A model generated the notes under the pieces. That model did not search any database and had not been told where the DNA came from. It worked only from the letters and a program-made list of their open reading frames with translations. Positions 20,865 to 30,792 of a stretch of 64,000 bases of DNA are shown in pieces. The stretch's first letter is position 1. Each line of letters opens with the position of its first letter. Source of the DNA: CAWGMT01 sp963823675 (lineage in GTDB: Bacteria > Planctomycetota > Planctomycetia > Isosphaerales > Isosphaeraceae). Position numbers and translations under genes: made by a program. The stretch lies in assembly GCA_963823675.1 (NCBI GenBank), contig CAWGMT010000012.1, positions 496,001 to 560,000 on the forward strand. Reading direction: 5' to 3'.

Positions 20865-21929
20865 AAAAGGCGTCCGAGGTATCAGTGGTTGTACCGGTAT
20901 ACAATTCCGAGCGGACCATCGCGGAACTCGTCAGACGCATGGAGTCGCGCTGCGGGATTACGATCACAATTTTATATTGATCAATGATGGCAGTAAGGAT
21001 CAGAGTTATCAGATTTGTGTCCGCCTGGCGAAATCCGACCCGCGGATCAGGTTCATTTCTTTTTTCCGCAACTATGGTCAGTTGCCAGCGCGATCTTTGC
21101 TGGCTTACGCGCGGCCGACGGCGAAACCGTGATCGTGATGGATGACGACCTCCAGAACCCTCCGGAGGAGGTGCACAAATTGCTGGCGAGGATCCGCGAG
21201 GGCTACGACTTCGTATTCGGGACACCGCTCGGGAAGATGGAGCAGCCGCTCGGGAGGAGGCTGGGCAGTTACCTCAACCGGAGAATGTCCGAGGTTCTTT
21301 TCGGCAAACCGAAAGGTCTCTACGCGTCCAGCTACTACGCCATCACGCAGCAGCTCGCTCGCGAAATCGTCAAGTACGACGGGCCCTATCCGTACATCTC
21401 TGGTTTCATTTTCCGGACCACATCCAACGGCTGCAATGTGCCCGTTGAGCACCATCCCCGATCGCACGGTGAGTCTGGTTACACGCTGCGCAAGCTGATT
21501 GGTCTCTGGCTCCGTGGGTGCACGAACTTCTCGGTGGTTCCGCTCCGGATGTCGATGTTCGTGGGATTCGCGGCGACCGTGATCGGGATGATGGTGCTCT
21601 TCTACCTCCTCGTGCTCAAGTTTTTCGCGTGGGATGAGGTCAGCGCCGGCTGGACGTCGATGATCGGTACAGTCCTCCTTTCTTCCGGCGTTCAGCTCTT
21701 CTCCCTGGGAATGCTTGGCGAGTACGTCGGCCGGATCTTCCTCCTGCTTAACAAGGAACCACAATACACGATCAAGGAAACGTTTAACTTTGGTTGCAAT
21801 GAAAACCATCGGCGTTCGACCGATGCATCAACTGTTCGTCGACTCGGGCGTGCACGAAGTTTCCAGATGGCGAGCAGAGAGCAACACGAATCGGGGCCGA
21901 GACTGAACGACCGGAAACGGATCGGTTGA
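20861..21929 (+). CDS. GT2 polyprenyl-phosphate glycosyltransferase with membrane anchor (frameshifted)
   Basis: Starts MKKASEVSVVVPVYNSERTIAELV. Two single-base losses break it: near 20946 (adding a G gives MESALRDYDHNFILINDGSKD) and at 21081 (adding a G gives NYGQVASAIFAGLRAADGE). After the second comes the Asp-x-Asp in IVMDDDLQNPPEEV, then FGTPLGKMEQPLGRRLGSYLNR and two transmembrane helices (FVGFAATVIGMMVLFYLLV; IGTVLLSSGVQLFSLGML) ending EYVGRIFLLLNKEPQYTIKE. This is the ArnC / DPM1-like architecture that loads a sugar onto undecaprenyl phosphate for flipping. The last 45 residues after TIKETFN are not family-like, and the real stop may be earlier. Translationally coupled to WbqC. Confidence 0.75.
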
Positions 21930-21954
21930 ATTGATGATGTAAGGAGCGCGCACG

Positions 21955-22923
21955 ATGATCATCGTGACCGGTGCAACGGGTTTCGTGGGGCGTTACCTGA
22001 TCGACCTGCTTGCGACCCAGGGCGAGAACGTGCTTGCGTGTGGTCGTAGCACGAAATACGCCAAGTTCTTCGCCGCCTTGCACGTCCCTTTCCTGTCTCT
22101 AGACGTCACGCTGCCTGAGGAGTTCGATCGGCTTCCCGGCTCTGGCGTCAAGGCCCTCGTTCATCTCGCGGCGGTGATTCCCGCGGCCGTTCCCGACATC
22201 AAGACCGACGCCTTCCTGAAAACCAACACATTGGGAACCTTCTATGCGCTCGAACATTGCCGGAAACACGGCATCAAGAAGTTCGTGTTCTCCACGACGC
22301 TTTATGAGTGCCTCGAACATACGGAGTTACCGATCACCGAGAGGATGGGCCGAAGGTTTGCGATGACGGGAGACCACACGGCCTATGTGATATCCAAGAT
22401 CGCGGCGAGCGATCACGTCGATCACTACTCGCAGGAGTTCGGTCTCCAGGGAATTGTTCTCCGATTCACAGGATTACTCGGTTTCGGCCGCCAGGAGGGT
22501 TATTATGCCGACGGGACCTTCCACCCCAGTGCGTTCGAGGTGTTCTATCGTCGTGCCCAGGAGGGGCTGCCCCTGGAGATTTGGGGCAAGGCAGAGGCTC
22601 GGAGAGATTCCCTCTATGTCAAGGACGCCGCTCGCGCCATCGATGCGGCGATCAAGAGCGAAGGAGCCCAGGGCCTGTATCTGATAGGTTCCGGTTCGGG
22701 CCGGACGGTCGAAGAAGAGGTCAACGCCTTCGCCGACGTCTTTGGTTCTAGAGAGCACCCAGTCCCGATCATCTATCGCCCCGAAGTGGAAGATAAGAAG
22801 AAGAGCTACTATTTTGACATCAGCAAGGCCAAAGCGGAACTCGGATGGGAGCCCATTTATGGCTACCGTGAAATCCTGCGGGATTACGCCAAAGAGGTGG
22901 CAGCGGGTCGCTTCGTCCTTTGA
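21955..22923 (+). CDS. NAD-dependent epimerase/dehydratase (extended SDR)
   Basis: A 322-residue Rossmann-fold enzyme. The nucleotide-binding motif is VTGATGFVGRYL (residues 4-15), the catalytic Tyr-x3-Lys is YVISK, and VLRFTGLLGFGRQ is the substrate-binding region of nucleotide-sugar epimerases. AAGGAG lies 8 bases before the ATG. Located between a GT2 and a methyltransferase in one operon, it probably modifies the C4 or C5 configuration of the sugar that the GT2 loads. The exact nucleotide sugar cannot be told. Confidence 0.8.
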   Translation: MIIVTGATGFVGRYLIDLLATQGENVLACGRSTKYAKFFAALHVPFLSLDVTLPEEFDRLPGSGVKALVHLAAVIPAAVPDIKTDAFLKTNTLGTFYALEHCRKHGIKKFVFSTTLYECLEHTELPITERMGRRFAMTGDHTAYVISKIAASDHVDHYSQEFGLQGIVLRFTGLLGFGRQEGYYADGTFHPSAFEVFYRRAQEGLPLEIWGKAEARRDSLYVKDAARAIDAAIKSEGAQGLYLIGSGSGRTVEEEVNAFADVFGSREHPVPIIYRPEVEDKKKSYYFDISKAKAELGWEPIYGYREILRDYAKEVAAGRFVL

Positions 22924-22947
22924 TGCCTTGCGGGGGGGGTAGAACTC

Positions 22948-23814
22948 GTGACTCTCGCGACGACTGTCGATTCCTACCGGCTACGCGATGGCATATACGT
23001 CCCTTCAAGCGGGGTGGTCCATCGCGACCTTGAGTATCACAGCCAATTTTTCCCTGCCTTGCAGCAGCGTGCAGCGCGACCATTTCTGGTACCGCGGCCG
23101 CCACAAATTCCTGCTCCGCGGCGTCCATCGGTTCGTCTTCGGTCCCGCTCCGCGCCGCGTCATCGACCTGGGCGGAGGGTGCGGCGGGTGGGTCGATTAT
23201 CTTGATCGACACAAAGCGTTTCCAATCAGCGAATTGGCACTTGCCGACTCATCCGAGATCGCTCTGCGATATGCCGCGCAGATTCTCTCGCCGGGAATCT
23301 CCCGGTATCAAGTTGACCTACTGAATCTCCAGTGGTATGACCGCTGGGATATCGCGTGCCTGCTCGATGTGCTGGAACATATTCCCGACCATGAAGCGGC
23401 TCTCCGGCAGATTCGCGATGCTCTGGTGCCCGGCGGTTTGCTCTTTGTGGCAGTACCGTCCTTGAATTGTTTCTGGAGCTGGAACGACGACGTGGCGGGC
23501 CACCAGCGGCGCTATAGGCGGGCCGACTTCCAGCACCTGGCTCGACGTTGCGGTTATCGCCTCCGAGACCGCGCTATTTCATGTTCTTCCTGAGCCCCCT
23601 GTTGCTGGCCTCCCGGTTCGCTGCGAGCCACAAACAAAAGGGGATGACGGAGGAATCGCGTCGGGAGTTCGCAGCCAGGATGCATCGCACACCACGCCGA
23701 CCGGTCAACCGAGCTCTGGCCGCCGTTTTCGGTGCTGAAACTCCGCTCGGCCATGCTCTGCGATTCCCGTGGGGCACCTCGCTCCTCGCCGTGATGCAGA
23801 AGCCGGACACCTGA
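22948..23814 (+). CDS. Class I SAM methyltransferase (frameshifted)
   Basis: Starts at GTG 22948 after a run of eight G. Three frames are needed. The first gives SSGVVHRDLEYHSQFFPAL. After an extra base near 23067-23069 comes QRDHFWYRGRHKFLLRGVH. The SAM-binding loop is VIDLGGGCGGWVDYL, followed by DIACLLDVLEHIPDHEAALRQI and GGLLFVAVPS. A lost C at 23569-23570 (restoring DPRYFMFFLSPLLL) leads to a hydrophobic helix and a C-terminus ending at 23814 (GTSLLAVMQK). Layout and motifs match glycan- or lipid-linked type 11 methyltransferases with a membrane-associated C-terminus. Last gene of the WbqC operon. Confidence 0.7.
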
Positions 23815-23914
23815 TGCGGCGATTATCGTGCCCTGGGCTTGCGGGCAGCGGCTCAGCCTGGAACATTCTGTGACCAGGCGGTGATGACCTGTCTCGGCTT
23901 TGATGGGGATTCCG

Positions 23915-24881
23915 TCAATTCGCCTGCCGCGCGTTGGCCAGGTACACAAGAGCAGAGATTAACCCGCCGCCGTACAACAATACACGATAACCCAGGAGCG
24001 CCAGTGCACCCCCTGGGTGCCGCACGCCAGCAGGAAAAGCTGCTCGCTTACTTCCTCGCCGAGGCCTACGCCCCGAATGGCAGGGGGACGGCCATCGTGA
24101 AGAAGACCAGCGGACCCAAGAAAAGATGCTGTCCGAGAGACGGAACCTCGGCAGGAAAGAGCATCCTGCTCACGAGATAGAAGGAGATGGTGAAGATCCC
24201 CTGACTGAGAACTGATAGCGCGATGCTCGCTGCTACGACGCCCAATCGCGTCTTGTAAGTCGCGGACATCACGATCAACTCGCTCGCGATCGTGGCGATC
24301 CGTCTGCGGCCCCGCGTCAGCTTCGGAGAGTAGCGGGTGCTCTGGGAAAAGATCGCAATCAGCCCCAAGACCCCGAGAGCGACGCCGACCCAGACGATCA
24401 GAATGAGACGACGAATCGCGGTGGTTGCATACGGCCAGGCGAACCCGCCGGCGAAAGCCGCCAGGATGAACAAACCCAGCAATCCGATCAAGCGGTCGAT
24501 TACCATCGAGGCAATCGCCTGCGTCCGTTTGACGTCCATCTTCGCCAGATAGGCCGCCTTGATCACATCGCCCCCGACCCCTCCCGGGATCACCAGGTTG
24601 AACAAGTTGCCGATGTAACCAAGCAACACCGCCGCGCCCAAGCGAAACGAAGGTTCGACGACCCGAACCAACCCGAGCCAGCGGACAAACGTCAGGAGCG
24701 TTGCCCCGAGGGACATACAGAACGCCAAAGCGAACAGCCGGACGTCAAGCCTCCGGCTCAATATCTCGTGGATGAGCTCTTTATTTTTCCAGATCACGTG
24801 GCCCAAGAGCACGAACGCCGCAGCGATCAACACCGCGCTCCATACGTTGCCCTGGACTGAATTCTTCTGTGGCATTGTCAT
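23915..24881 (-). CDS. Lysylphosphatidylglycerol synthetase TM-like / UPF0104 membrane protein (frameshifted)
   Basis: Start at 24881 (MTMPQKNSVQG; ATG 24875 also possible), 35 bases after the upstream methyltransferase. Seven or eight helices contain the family motifs LVRWL-like FVRWLGLVRVV, GYIGNLFNLVIPGGVGGDVIKAAYL and MVIDRLIGLLGLF. The first frame ends abruptly at PLPFGA (24066). The expected family ending continues in other frames: adding one G at 24071-24074 gives GLGEEVSEQLFLLA, and adding one near 24026 gives VRHPGGALALLGYRVLLYGGG and a stop at 23915. Members of this family act as flippases or lipid-modification anchors in polysaccharide loci. Confidence 0.75.
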
Positions 24882-24916
24882 GACGCTCGGCTCGCCCGTG
24901 GTGCGACCGTCGCGGG

Positions 24917-25618
24917 TCAGGATTCGAATCCTTGCTGCGTTCGAATCTCCGGATGCCGGAATTCCAGCATTCGCTGGTCGCGGGGATGGTCCCACTCGCC
25001 GATCAAGTCCACGGCCAGCCCTGCGAGCAGGCTCGCGACCCGGATTTCTTCCAGTGAGAGATGGAACGGATCGGCATCGTAATGGGAATGGATGCCACCC
25101 CGCTCGTGCTCGAGCGGCTCGAGGTGGGCCGGTCGCGGTGCCTGGAAAAATGTTGCGAAGAAACGGCCGCGCGGTGCCAGGACTTCCCGCACGCGGCTCA
25201 GGCAGCGCACGATCGAGTTGAAGGGAATATGCGTGAATACCGAGAGTGCGAGTCCGTAGTCAAACTTCGTGCCGAACGGTGCAAGGTCGAATCGATCGTT
25301 GACCAGGAGTTTCGCATCGCGATCATCCAGGCCCGCCATTCTCAGCTCGAGCCGGCCGGCGTCGATGAGCGAGCGATTGATGTCGAGTCCGTGATAATGG
25401 CCCGGTGCGAGGTACCCGACAAAATGAACCCCGCCGCGCATCGACCCGCAGCCGACGTCCACAAAGCGGTGCTCGGGGCGCAGCCCCTGCGCAACAAGGA
25501 AATCAAATTGCAGCCGGCCGATCTCGTCCCACATCCCGCCCACGGCGTGACGATGCTGCCCGGCTGCGATCTCGCCGGCGGACAACTGACGGAGGTACGG
25601 ATTGACGTAGCCAAGCAT
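24917..25618 (-). CDS. Class I SAM-dependent methyltransferase
   Basis: A 233-residue protein. I start at ATG 25618 (MLGYVNPYLRQLSAGEIAAG) with AGGAAGG upstream; the open frame extends to 25798, but the extra sequence is not protein-like. The SAM loop is FVDVGCGSMRGGVHF, then HGLDINRSLIDAG (acidic ribose-binding residue), and FDYGLALSVFTHIP and VLAPRGRFFATFF complete the fold. The N-terminal block and the WDEIGRLQFDFL helix define a family common in planctomycetes and cyanobacteria near glycan genes. Target unknown. It precedes the UPF0104 gene on the same strand. Confidence 0.7.
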   Translation of the reverse strand: MLGYVNPYLRQLSAGEIAAGQHRHAVGGMWDEIGRLQFDFLVAQGLRPEHRFVDVGCGSMRGGVHFVGYLAPGHYHGLDINRSLIDAGRLELRMAGLDDRDAKLLVNDRFDLAPFGTKFDYGLALSVFTHIPFNSIVRCLSRVREVLAPRGRFFATFFQAPRPAHLEPLEHERGGIHSHYDADPFHLSLEEIRVASLLAGLAVDLIGEWDHPRDQRMLEFRHPEIRTQQGFES

Positions 25619-25912
25619 CGTTTGCAACGCCTTCCTGTCTGTGGAACAGGCCCGAATGGAGTCTCGTGGGGCGACGCACCGGCAGGTCGGCGCAAACCAG
25701 CCCCGGTGCAACGCCTTTGGGATGAAAACGAATTCGAAGGATCGGTGCTCTTCGATCAAGCGCCGCGACAGATTAGCAAGCGATGTCGCTTCCGGCAATG
25801 CGAAGTGGCGGGGCGCGGGACGGAAACGGGTACGGAAGATAAGCAGAGCGCGGAAACCTATCTCAGATGCGGACCGTCTCTCATGTCGAGCAAGGTCATC
25901 GACTTGACATAA

Positions 25913-27509
25913 CTAGCGAAGCTCCACCTTCGGAAACAGCGGCGCCGGCTTGCCGCCTGTGATCGGCGCCGTCACGCGGAGTTCGGAACCCAGCAAGCCG
26001 GCGGTGATATCGCTATAGCTCACCCGGTCCCACGGCTTCTGCTCGCCAAAGTTGAAAGCCCCATAGAACGTCTCGGCGGTCCGCGGCAAGAACGGCTTGA
26101 TCAAGATCGCCGTGACCCGCAGCCATTCCGCCAGGTTGACCAGAACGGCGCGGCAGGCTTCCAGATCGGTCTTGGCCAGCTTGAACGGCTCGGTCTTCGT
26201 GGATGTAGCGGTTGGCCGCATCGACGACTTCGCGCCAGATCCGCTGCAAGGCCGGGCTGTACTCGAACGCACCGACCAGCTCGCGCAGCGCGCCGACCAG
26301 GCCGGTCAGGTCGAGCCCCTGGCGCCAGGCCGTCGCATCGATCGCGTCGGCACCGCCCAGCCGGCCGTCGAAATACTTGAGGCACATCGTCAGGATGCGG
26401 CTGTAGAGGTTGCCCAGGTTATTGGCCAGACCGCTGTTATAGATCTCGGCGAACCGCTCGAACGAGAACTCGCCGTCGCCGCCGAACGGGCACTGGCTCA
26501 TGAAGTAGTAGCGAAACGCCTCGGACGAGAACTTGCTCGATCAGCTCCATCGGCTCGACGACGTTGCCCAGGCTCTTGCTGAGCTTCTGGACCTCGCCGG
26601 TCTCTTCGTTCTTGCGATAGACGAACCCGTGTCCGAAGACCTGCCGGGGCAAGGCCACGCCGGCCGACATCAGCATCGCCGGCCAGAGTGCGCAGTGGAA
26701 CCGCGTGATGTCCTTGCCGATCACGTGCACGTCGGCCGGCCAGAACTGGCGAAACCGCTCCTCGTCGCTCCCGTAGCCGATCGCCGTGATGTAGTTGAGC
26801 AGGGCGTCGAACCAGACGTAGATCGTCTGGGCCGGGTCGAACGGGACCTTGATGCCCCAGGTAAACCCCTTGCGGGTGATGGCCACGTCCTTGAGCTCGG
26901 TCTCGACCAGGTTGACGATCTCGTTGCGCCGGCTTTCGGGCTGAATGAATTCGGGATGCGCCGCGTAATGAGTCGAGCAGTCGTCTGGCGGTACGCCGAG
27001 AGGCGGAAGTAGTAATTCTCCTCCTCGACCCAGGCGAGCGGCGTGTTGGGGTGATAGCGGACAGCGCCCGCCGCCCTTCTTCGACCTCTTTCTCGGTCTT
27101 GAACGCCTCGCAGCCGTTGCAGTAGTGGCCCGTGTAGACCCCCTTGTAGATGTCGCCCGCGTCGTAGACGGCCTGGATGAACTTGTGGCAGCCCACGTGG
27201 TGGCGTTCTTCGCTGGTCTGGATGAAATCGTCGTACGAGATGTCGAGCGCGCGCCAGACCTCCTGAAACTGGCCGGGCCATGTCGTCGACATAGCGTTTC
27301 GGCTCGACGCCCAGCTCGCGGGCCTGCTGGGGCACCTTGATCGTGTTTTCGTCGTTGCCCATCAGGAAGTGGACCGAGTCGCCCTCCATGCGGCGAAACC
27401 GGGCCTGCACATCGGCCCCGATTTTCTCGAACGCCGTGCCGATATGCGGCCGGCTGTTGGGGTAGTCGATCGCCGTCGTGATGTAATAGCGCGATGGGCC
27501 GTCAGACAT
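25913..27509 (-). CDS. metG: Methionyl-tRNA synthetase (many frameshifts)
   Basis: Charges tRNA-Met. Starts MSDGPSRYYITTAIDYPNSRP with the class I signature as PHIG, and has the second signature KLSKSLGN (usual KMSKS) and a CNGCEAF zinc-like pair. Total span fits a short-form enzyme of about 530 residues without the C-terminal dimer domain. The protein is readable only by moving among all three frames: about seven single-base changes at 27275-27277, twice in 27060-27080, twice in 26970-26990, near 26532 and at 26195-26196. Most are one extra base in a short run. Amino-acid conservation within each segment is high, which argues for sequencing indels in a living gene and not for decay. Confidence 0.85.
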
Positions 27510-27966
27510 CCGGAACCTCGTTAAGCAGGCGAGCGCGCGAATCTATTTTCGGGGACGCCATTTCGTTCACTTCGCGCACAAATTAGACAATTCCCGCCCG
27601 CCGCCGGTTCACCCGGCCGCGGGCTGTCTTACTTTAGCACATGCCTCGCTGGGGGAACGAGGGCAAGACGGAATGTCAAGAAACCTTGATTTCCGCTCGA
27701 TGAGTAGGAGCAGCGAAATCAGAGGGTTTGTCATTCGCGGCTGTGCCGCCGAAGCACGCCGACGCACACTTTATCCAAACTCCCCAGCCACCCCTTGCAA
27801 TGGGCATTGGTGGGCTCTCAACCGTTGATTGACGGGTTGGAGCACTACCTTCAGGCGGAACGGACCGGCTGAAGCCGGGAATCCAGCCTCATCAACTCAA
27901 GATTGACCAGGCACCAAAGTGGACGTCGGATCAGTTGGCTGCTCGGTCGACTCATGGAGACGAGGG
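27510..27966. other. Divergent intergenic region
   Basis: About 457 bases between metG (minus) and the PP-loop operon (plus). It contains a short imperfect inverted repeat, CAACCGTTGATTGACGGGTTG-like, at 27819-27839 but no family A-D element and no RNA gene I can recognise. It presumably carries both promoters. Confidence 0.4.
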
Positions 27967-29799
27967 ATGATCGTTCAGAAGTCGCGTCTCTTGCTCGATG
28001 AGAACGAAGCCCGAATCGTCGCTACGGTCTGGAGTGAGGCAGGAAAGTTCACACCGTTCGAGCTTGTCATCGGTGTGCCGAAGGCTTATGTCGGCTGGCT
28101 CGATCTCTCCAGCACCCCGTTCGTGCCGACACTCCTTCTGCTCGCGGGAGTCTTGGGGGAGAGACTGCGGTTGGAGGGGACGGTCTCGCCGCTATTGCTG
28201 AGCAACGCGCAGAAAGCTTGCGAGCTGTTCCGCTCGTGGTGGGGCATCGCGCCGGTGCCGGTCGAGGCCGAGGCTCTTGCCGCGGTGAGGCGTCCCGGCG
28301 ACGGGAGTGGTCTTTTCTTCACCCGCGGCGTCGACTCGTGGTATTCGGCTCTGCGCGACCGGCCGCGTGACGGGCCGGGACATCTCACTCACCTGCTGTA
28401 CGCTCCGGACCTGGACCGCCAGTATTCGCCGGCGAGCCGGCGACGGGCCCTCGAGTTGACCCGTGAAGCGGCCGGCTGCATCGGCCTGCCGCTCATCTGC
28501 GTTTCCCACAATGGGCGTGAGCTGCTCGACCGTTTTGTCAACTGGGAGCGTTGCCATGGGGGCGTGCTGGCGGGAATCGCTCTCGCCCTGGGCGGCTGGT
28601 TCGCGAATGTGCACCTGGCGTCAACCCACGACCTGAACCATCTGATCCAGTGGGGGAGCAACCCCGATCTGGACCCCCTCTGGTCGACCGAACGGACGAC
28701 TCTTCGCCTGGATGGCACCGAGGTCACGCGTACGAACAAGGTGAAGGCAATTGCCTGTTCCGATTTTGCTCTCTCGCGGTTGAAGGTCTGCTGGCGCGAG
28801 GACATCGACACCAACTGCGGCCGCTGCGAGAAATGTCTTCGTACTCAGTGCGCTCTGGCGATCGCTGGTGCACTCGAGCGTGCACCCGTGTTCCAGGAGC
28901 CGCTCACGCTCGAGGCGGTGATGGGATTGCCGGCTCTCGAGTACAGGAATGGCGAGTGTGCGCCCGAGCCATTCTGGGTCGAGCTGTGCGAAAGCTTTTC
29001 GGACGAGCCGAGGCTGACTCGCCTCCGCTTTGCCGCCTGCATGCGCCTGCCGGCGTGGCATCCCCTTTCAACCGCGCCCCGGCAACGAGAAGGGCGTTTG
29101 ATTGCGATCGAGGCGCCATCCGGCGCCGCTGTGTCCCTGTTGCCGGCGTCGGCCCGCGACTTATTGCCCGTGCCAGTGACTAGACGTGAAGGGTCGCCGG
29201 AAACCGACGCGAGCACGTGCCGCGTGGAAATCACATGGACGGTGCCGGCTCCAGGTCGCGTCCCCTTGCCCCTACGCCCGCCTTCATCGATGGCGCTGGA
29301 GCTTCTTGACGCGTGCCGCGTCGCAAGTGACCGCCCGAATTCCTGGTGCCTGATCGGCTTCGCCTCGCCCGAAACGGCTCGGCTGTTGGAGCGGCTTACT
29401 GAATCCTGGGGACAGGGCGTCACATGCCTGAGCCGAAAGAGTCAGGCCGACGGTGATCATGGCATTCCGCACCGCGAGGCGTCCCTGATCCAGCGGTGCT
29501 CCGAGACGCGCCTCTGGTGGGGTGGCGGCGAGTACCTCGATCCATTCCTTGTCCTCGAATCCCTCCGCCACGGTTGCTTACCCTTGCAGTGCGTGCCCCA
29601 GGGGAGCTACGACGCATTGGCCGCTTGCCTTCCTCCAGCCCTTTCCCACTTCACCCTGGCCATCCCCGACGAGGGGCCCGTCCCCCCGATTTCGAGACAG
29701 GAACGGGCCGCGAGAATTGACCAGGGGCTATCTGCCGTCCTTTCAGGAAACCTGGAGCGCGACCTGGCGCAGGTCATAACGTCCTTAAGTTTGAAATAG
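27967..29799 (+). CDS. QueC-like PP-loop ATPase domain protein with unknown C-terminal domain
   Basis: A 610-residue protein starting at ATG 27967 (GGAG upstream). Residues 117-124 read FFTRGVDS, a variant of the PP-loop ATP pyrophosphatase motif SGGxDS with Arg in place of the first Gly. Cysteines C275, C284, C287 and C290 (VCW...NCGRCEKC) have the C-x8-C-x2-C-x2-C spacing of the zinc site of QueC, the 7-cyano-7-deazaguanine synthase. WGSNPDLDPLWS and LTHLLYAPDLD are family-like. Residues about 330-610 match nothing I know; they include SWCLIGFASPETARLLERL. It heads an operon with a small protein, a GT2 and a pyruvyl transferase, so adenylation or amidation of a sugar acid is an idea, not a finding. 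Confidence 0.6.
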   Translation: MIVQKSRLLLDENEARIVATVWSEAGKFTPFELVIGVPKAYVGWLDLSSTPFVPTLLLLAGVLGERLRLEGTVSPLLLSNAQKACELFRSWWGIAPVPVEAEALAAVRRPGDGSGLFFTRGVDSWYSALRDRPRDGPGHLTHLLYAPDLDRQYSPASRRRALELTREAAGCIGLPLICVSHNGRELLDRFVNWERCHGGVLAGIALALGGWFANVHLASTHDLNHLIQWGSNPDLDPLWSTERTTLRLDGTEVTRTNKVKAIACSDFALSRLKVCWREDIDTNCGRCEKCLRTQCALAIAGALERAPVFQEPLTLEAVMGLPALEYRNGECAPEPFWVELCESFSDEPRLTRLRFAACMRLPAWHPLSTAPRQREGRLIAIEAPSGAAVSLLPASARDLLPVPVTRREGSPETDASTCRVEITWTVPAPGRVPLPLRPPSSMALELLDACRVASDRPNSWCLIGFASPETARLLERLTESWGQGVTCLSRKSQADGDHGIPHREASLIQRCSETRLWWGGGEYLDPFLVLESLRHGCLPLQCVPQGSYDALAACLPPALSHFTLAIPDEGPVPPISRQERAARIDQGLSAVLSGNLERDLAQVITSLSLK

Positions 29800-29801
29800 A
29801 C

Positions 29802-30071
29802 ATGAACATTAAATCGCTCATTCGCTTTCCGTGGAAATTGAGGGACGTGTTCCGCTCCATGCGCCGGGATCATGCCGAAAGCCGGCGGATGACGGCCGAG
29901 ATTTTGCAGATGATTTCGGACCTGGAGCCTAGGCTGCGCGAAACGCTCGTCGGAGAGTTCCGGGAGCAGGGACTTCTGATGGAGACCGCGGCGCGCTATT
30001 CGTCGCGGGCCGCGGCCGAGATGAAGCTGCGTGATCGACTCACCCCGCCGCCTTTCGCGCAGGCGGTGTGA
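29802..30071 (+). CDS. Small helical protein of unknown function
   Basis: An 89-residue protein starting 2 bases after the stop of the PP-loop gene. It is highly charged and probably all helical (LRDVFRSMRRDHAESRRMTAEILQ...), with an amphipathic N-terminus (MNIKSLIRFPWK). No cysteines and no signal peptide. Its stop overlaps the GTG of the next gene (GTGA at 30068-30071). Given the indel rate in this region, it could instead be the N-terminal part of the following GT2, separated by a frameshift. Both readings are open. Confidence 0.5.
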   Translation: MNIKSLIRFPWKLRDVFRSMRRDHAESRRMTAEILQMISDLEPRLRETLVGEFREQGLLMETAARYSSRAAAEMKLRDRLTPPPFAQAV

Positions 30072-30792
30072 GCGTCCTGATCACCTGCTGGAACCATGTC
30101 GGCTATCTGGGCCGCTCGGTTGGGAGTGCCGTTGCCACGCTCGAGGCGTTGCCCGCCCCGGGAGAGGTGCTCATCCTGGACGACGCCTCGCGCGATGGCA
30201 GTCGCGAGGTCGCCCAGGAGCTTGTCCGCGCGGATGAGCGAATCCGTCTCATCGCCAGCGACGAGAATCTGGGACTGCCGCGTGCTCGCAACCTGCTCTT
30301 GAGCCAGGCTCGTTTTGAACACGCGATGATTCTCGATTCCGACAACCAGCTCGTGCCGTCCGGCATCGCAACCTTGTACGCTGCTGCTTGCCATACCAAG
30401 GCAGTGCTCGCCTATGGGAATATCGTCCAGGTCGATCAGTCCGGCGCGGTCATCGGCGTGGTCAGCAATGAACGCGCGAGCGCGAATCTTTTGAAAGAAA
30501 ACTGGATCGATGCCATGGCTCTGGTGCGAACGGACCGCCTCCTGGAGCTGGGCGGCTATGATATGTCATTGGTTGTATGGTCTGGAAGACTGGGAGCTGA
30601 ACCAGCGGCTGTTCAGTCTCTGCGAGCCCATGGTATTCGTCCCGGTTCTGGTGGGGAAGTACACGACATTGCCCCTATCCATGCTCCGCGAGGCACCGTT
30701 GATCGTCGCGGTACCGCCGCAGTTTGCGAATTTTTGGTAGCGTCGACGCGTCGGATCAAGCGCCGCTGCCGCGCGTGCATCTACCATCCTGA
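30068..30792 (+). CDS. GT2 family glycosyltransferase (frameshifted)
   Basis: Starts at GTG 30068 (SVLITCWNHVGYLGRSVGS). LILDDASRDGSREV and the Asp-x-Asp MILDSDNQLVPSG are the GT2 nucleotide-sugar motifs. The frame breaks at 30573 (one T too many): DMSLVYGLEDWELNQRLF then gives the catalytic ED-W region. It breaks again at 30714 (one C too many), after which RRSLRIFGSVDASDQ runs to a TGA at 30790-30792 that overlaps the next ATG. Corrected length is about 240 residues, a soluble enzyme. Middle gene of the PP-loop / pyruvyl transferase operon. Confidence 0.75.
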
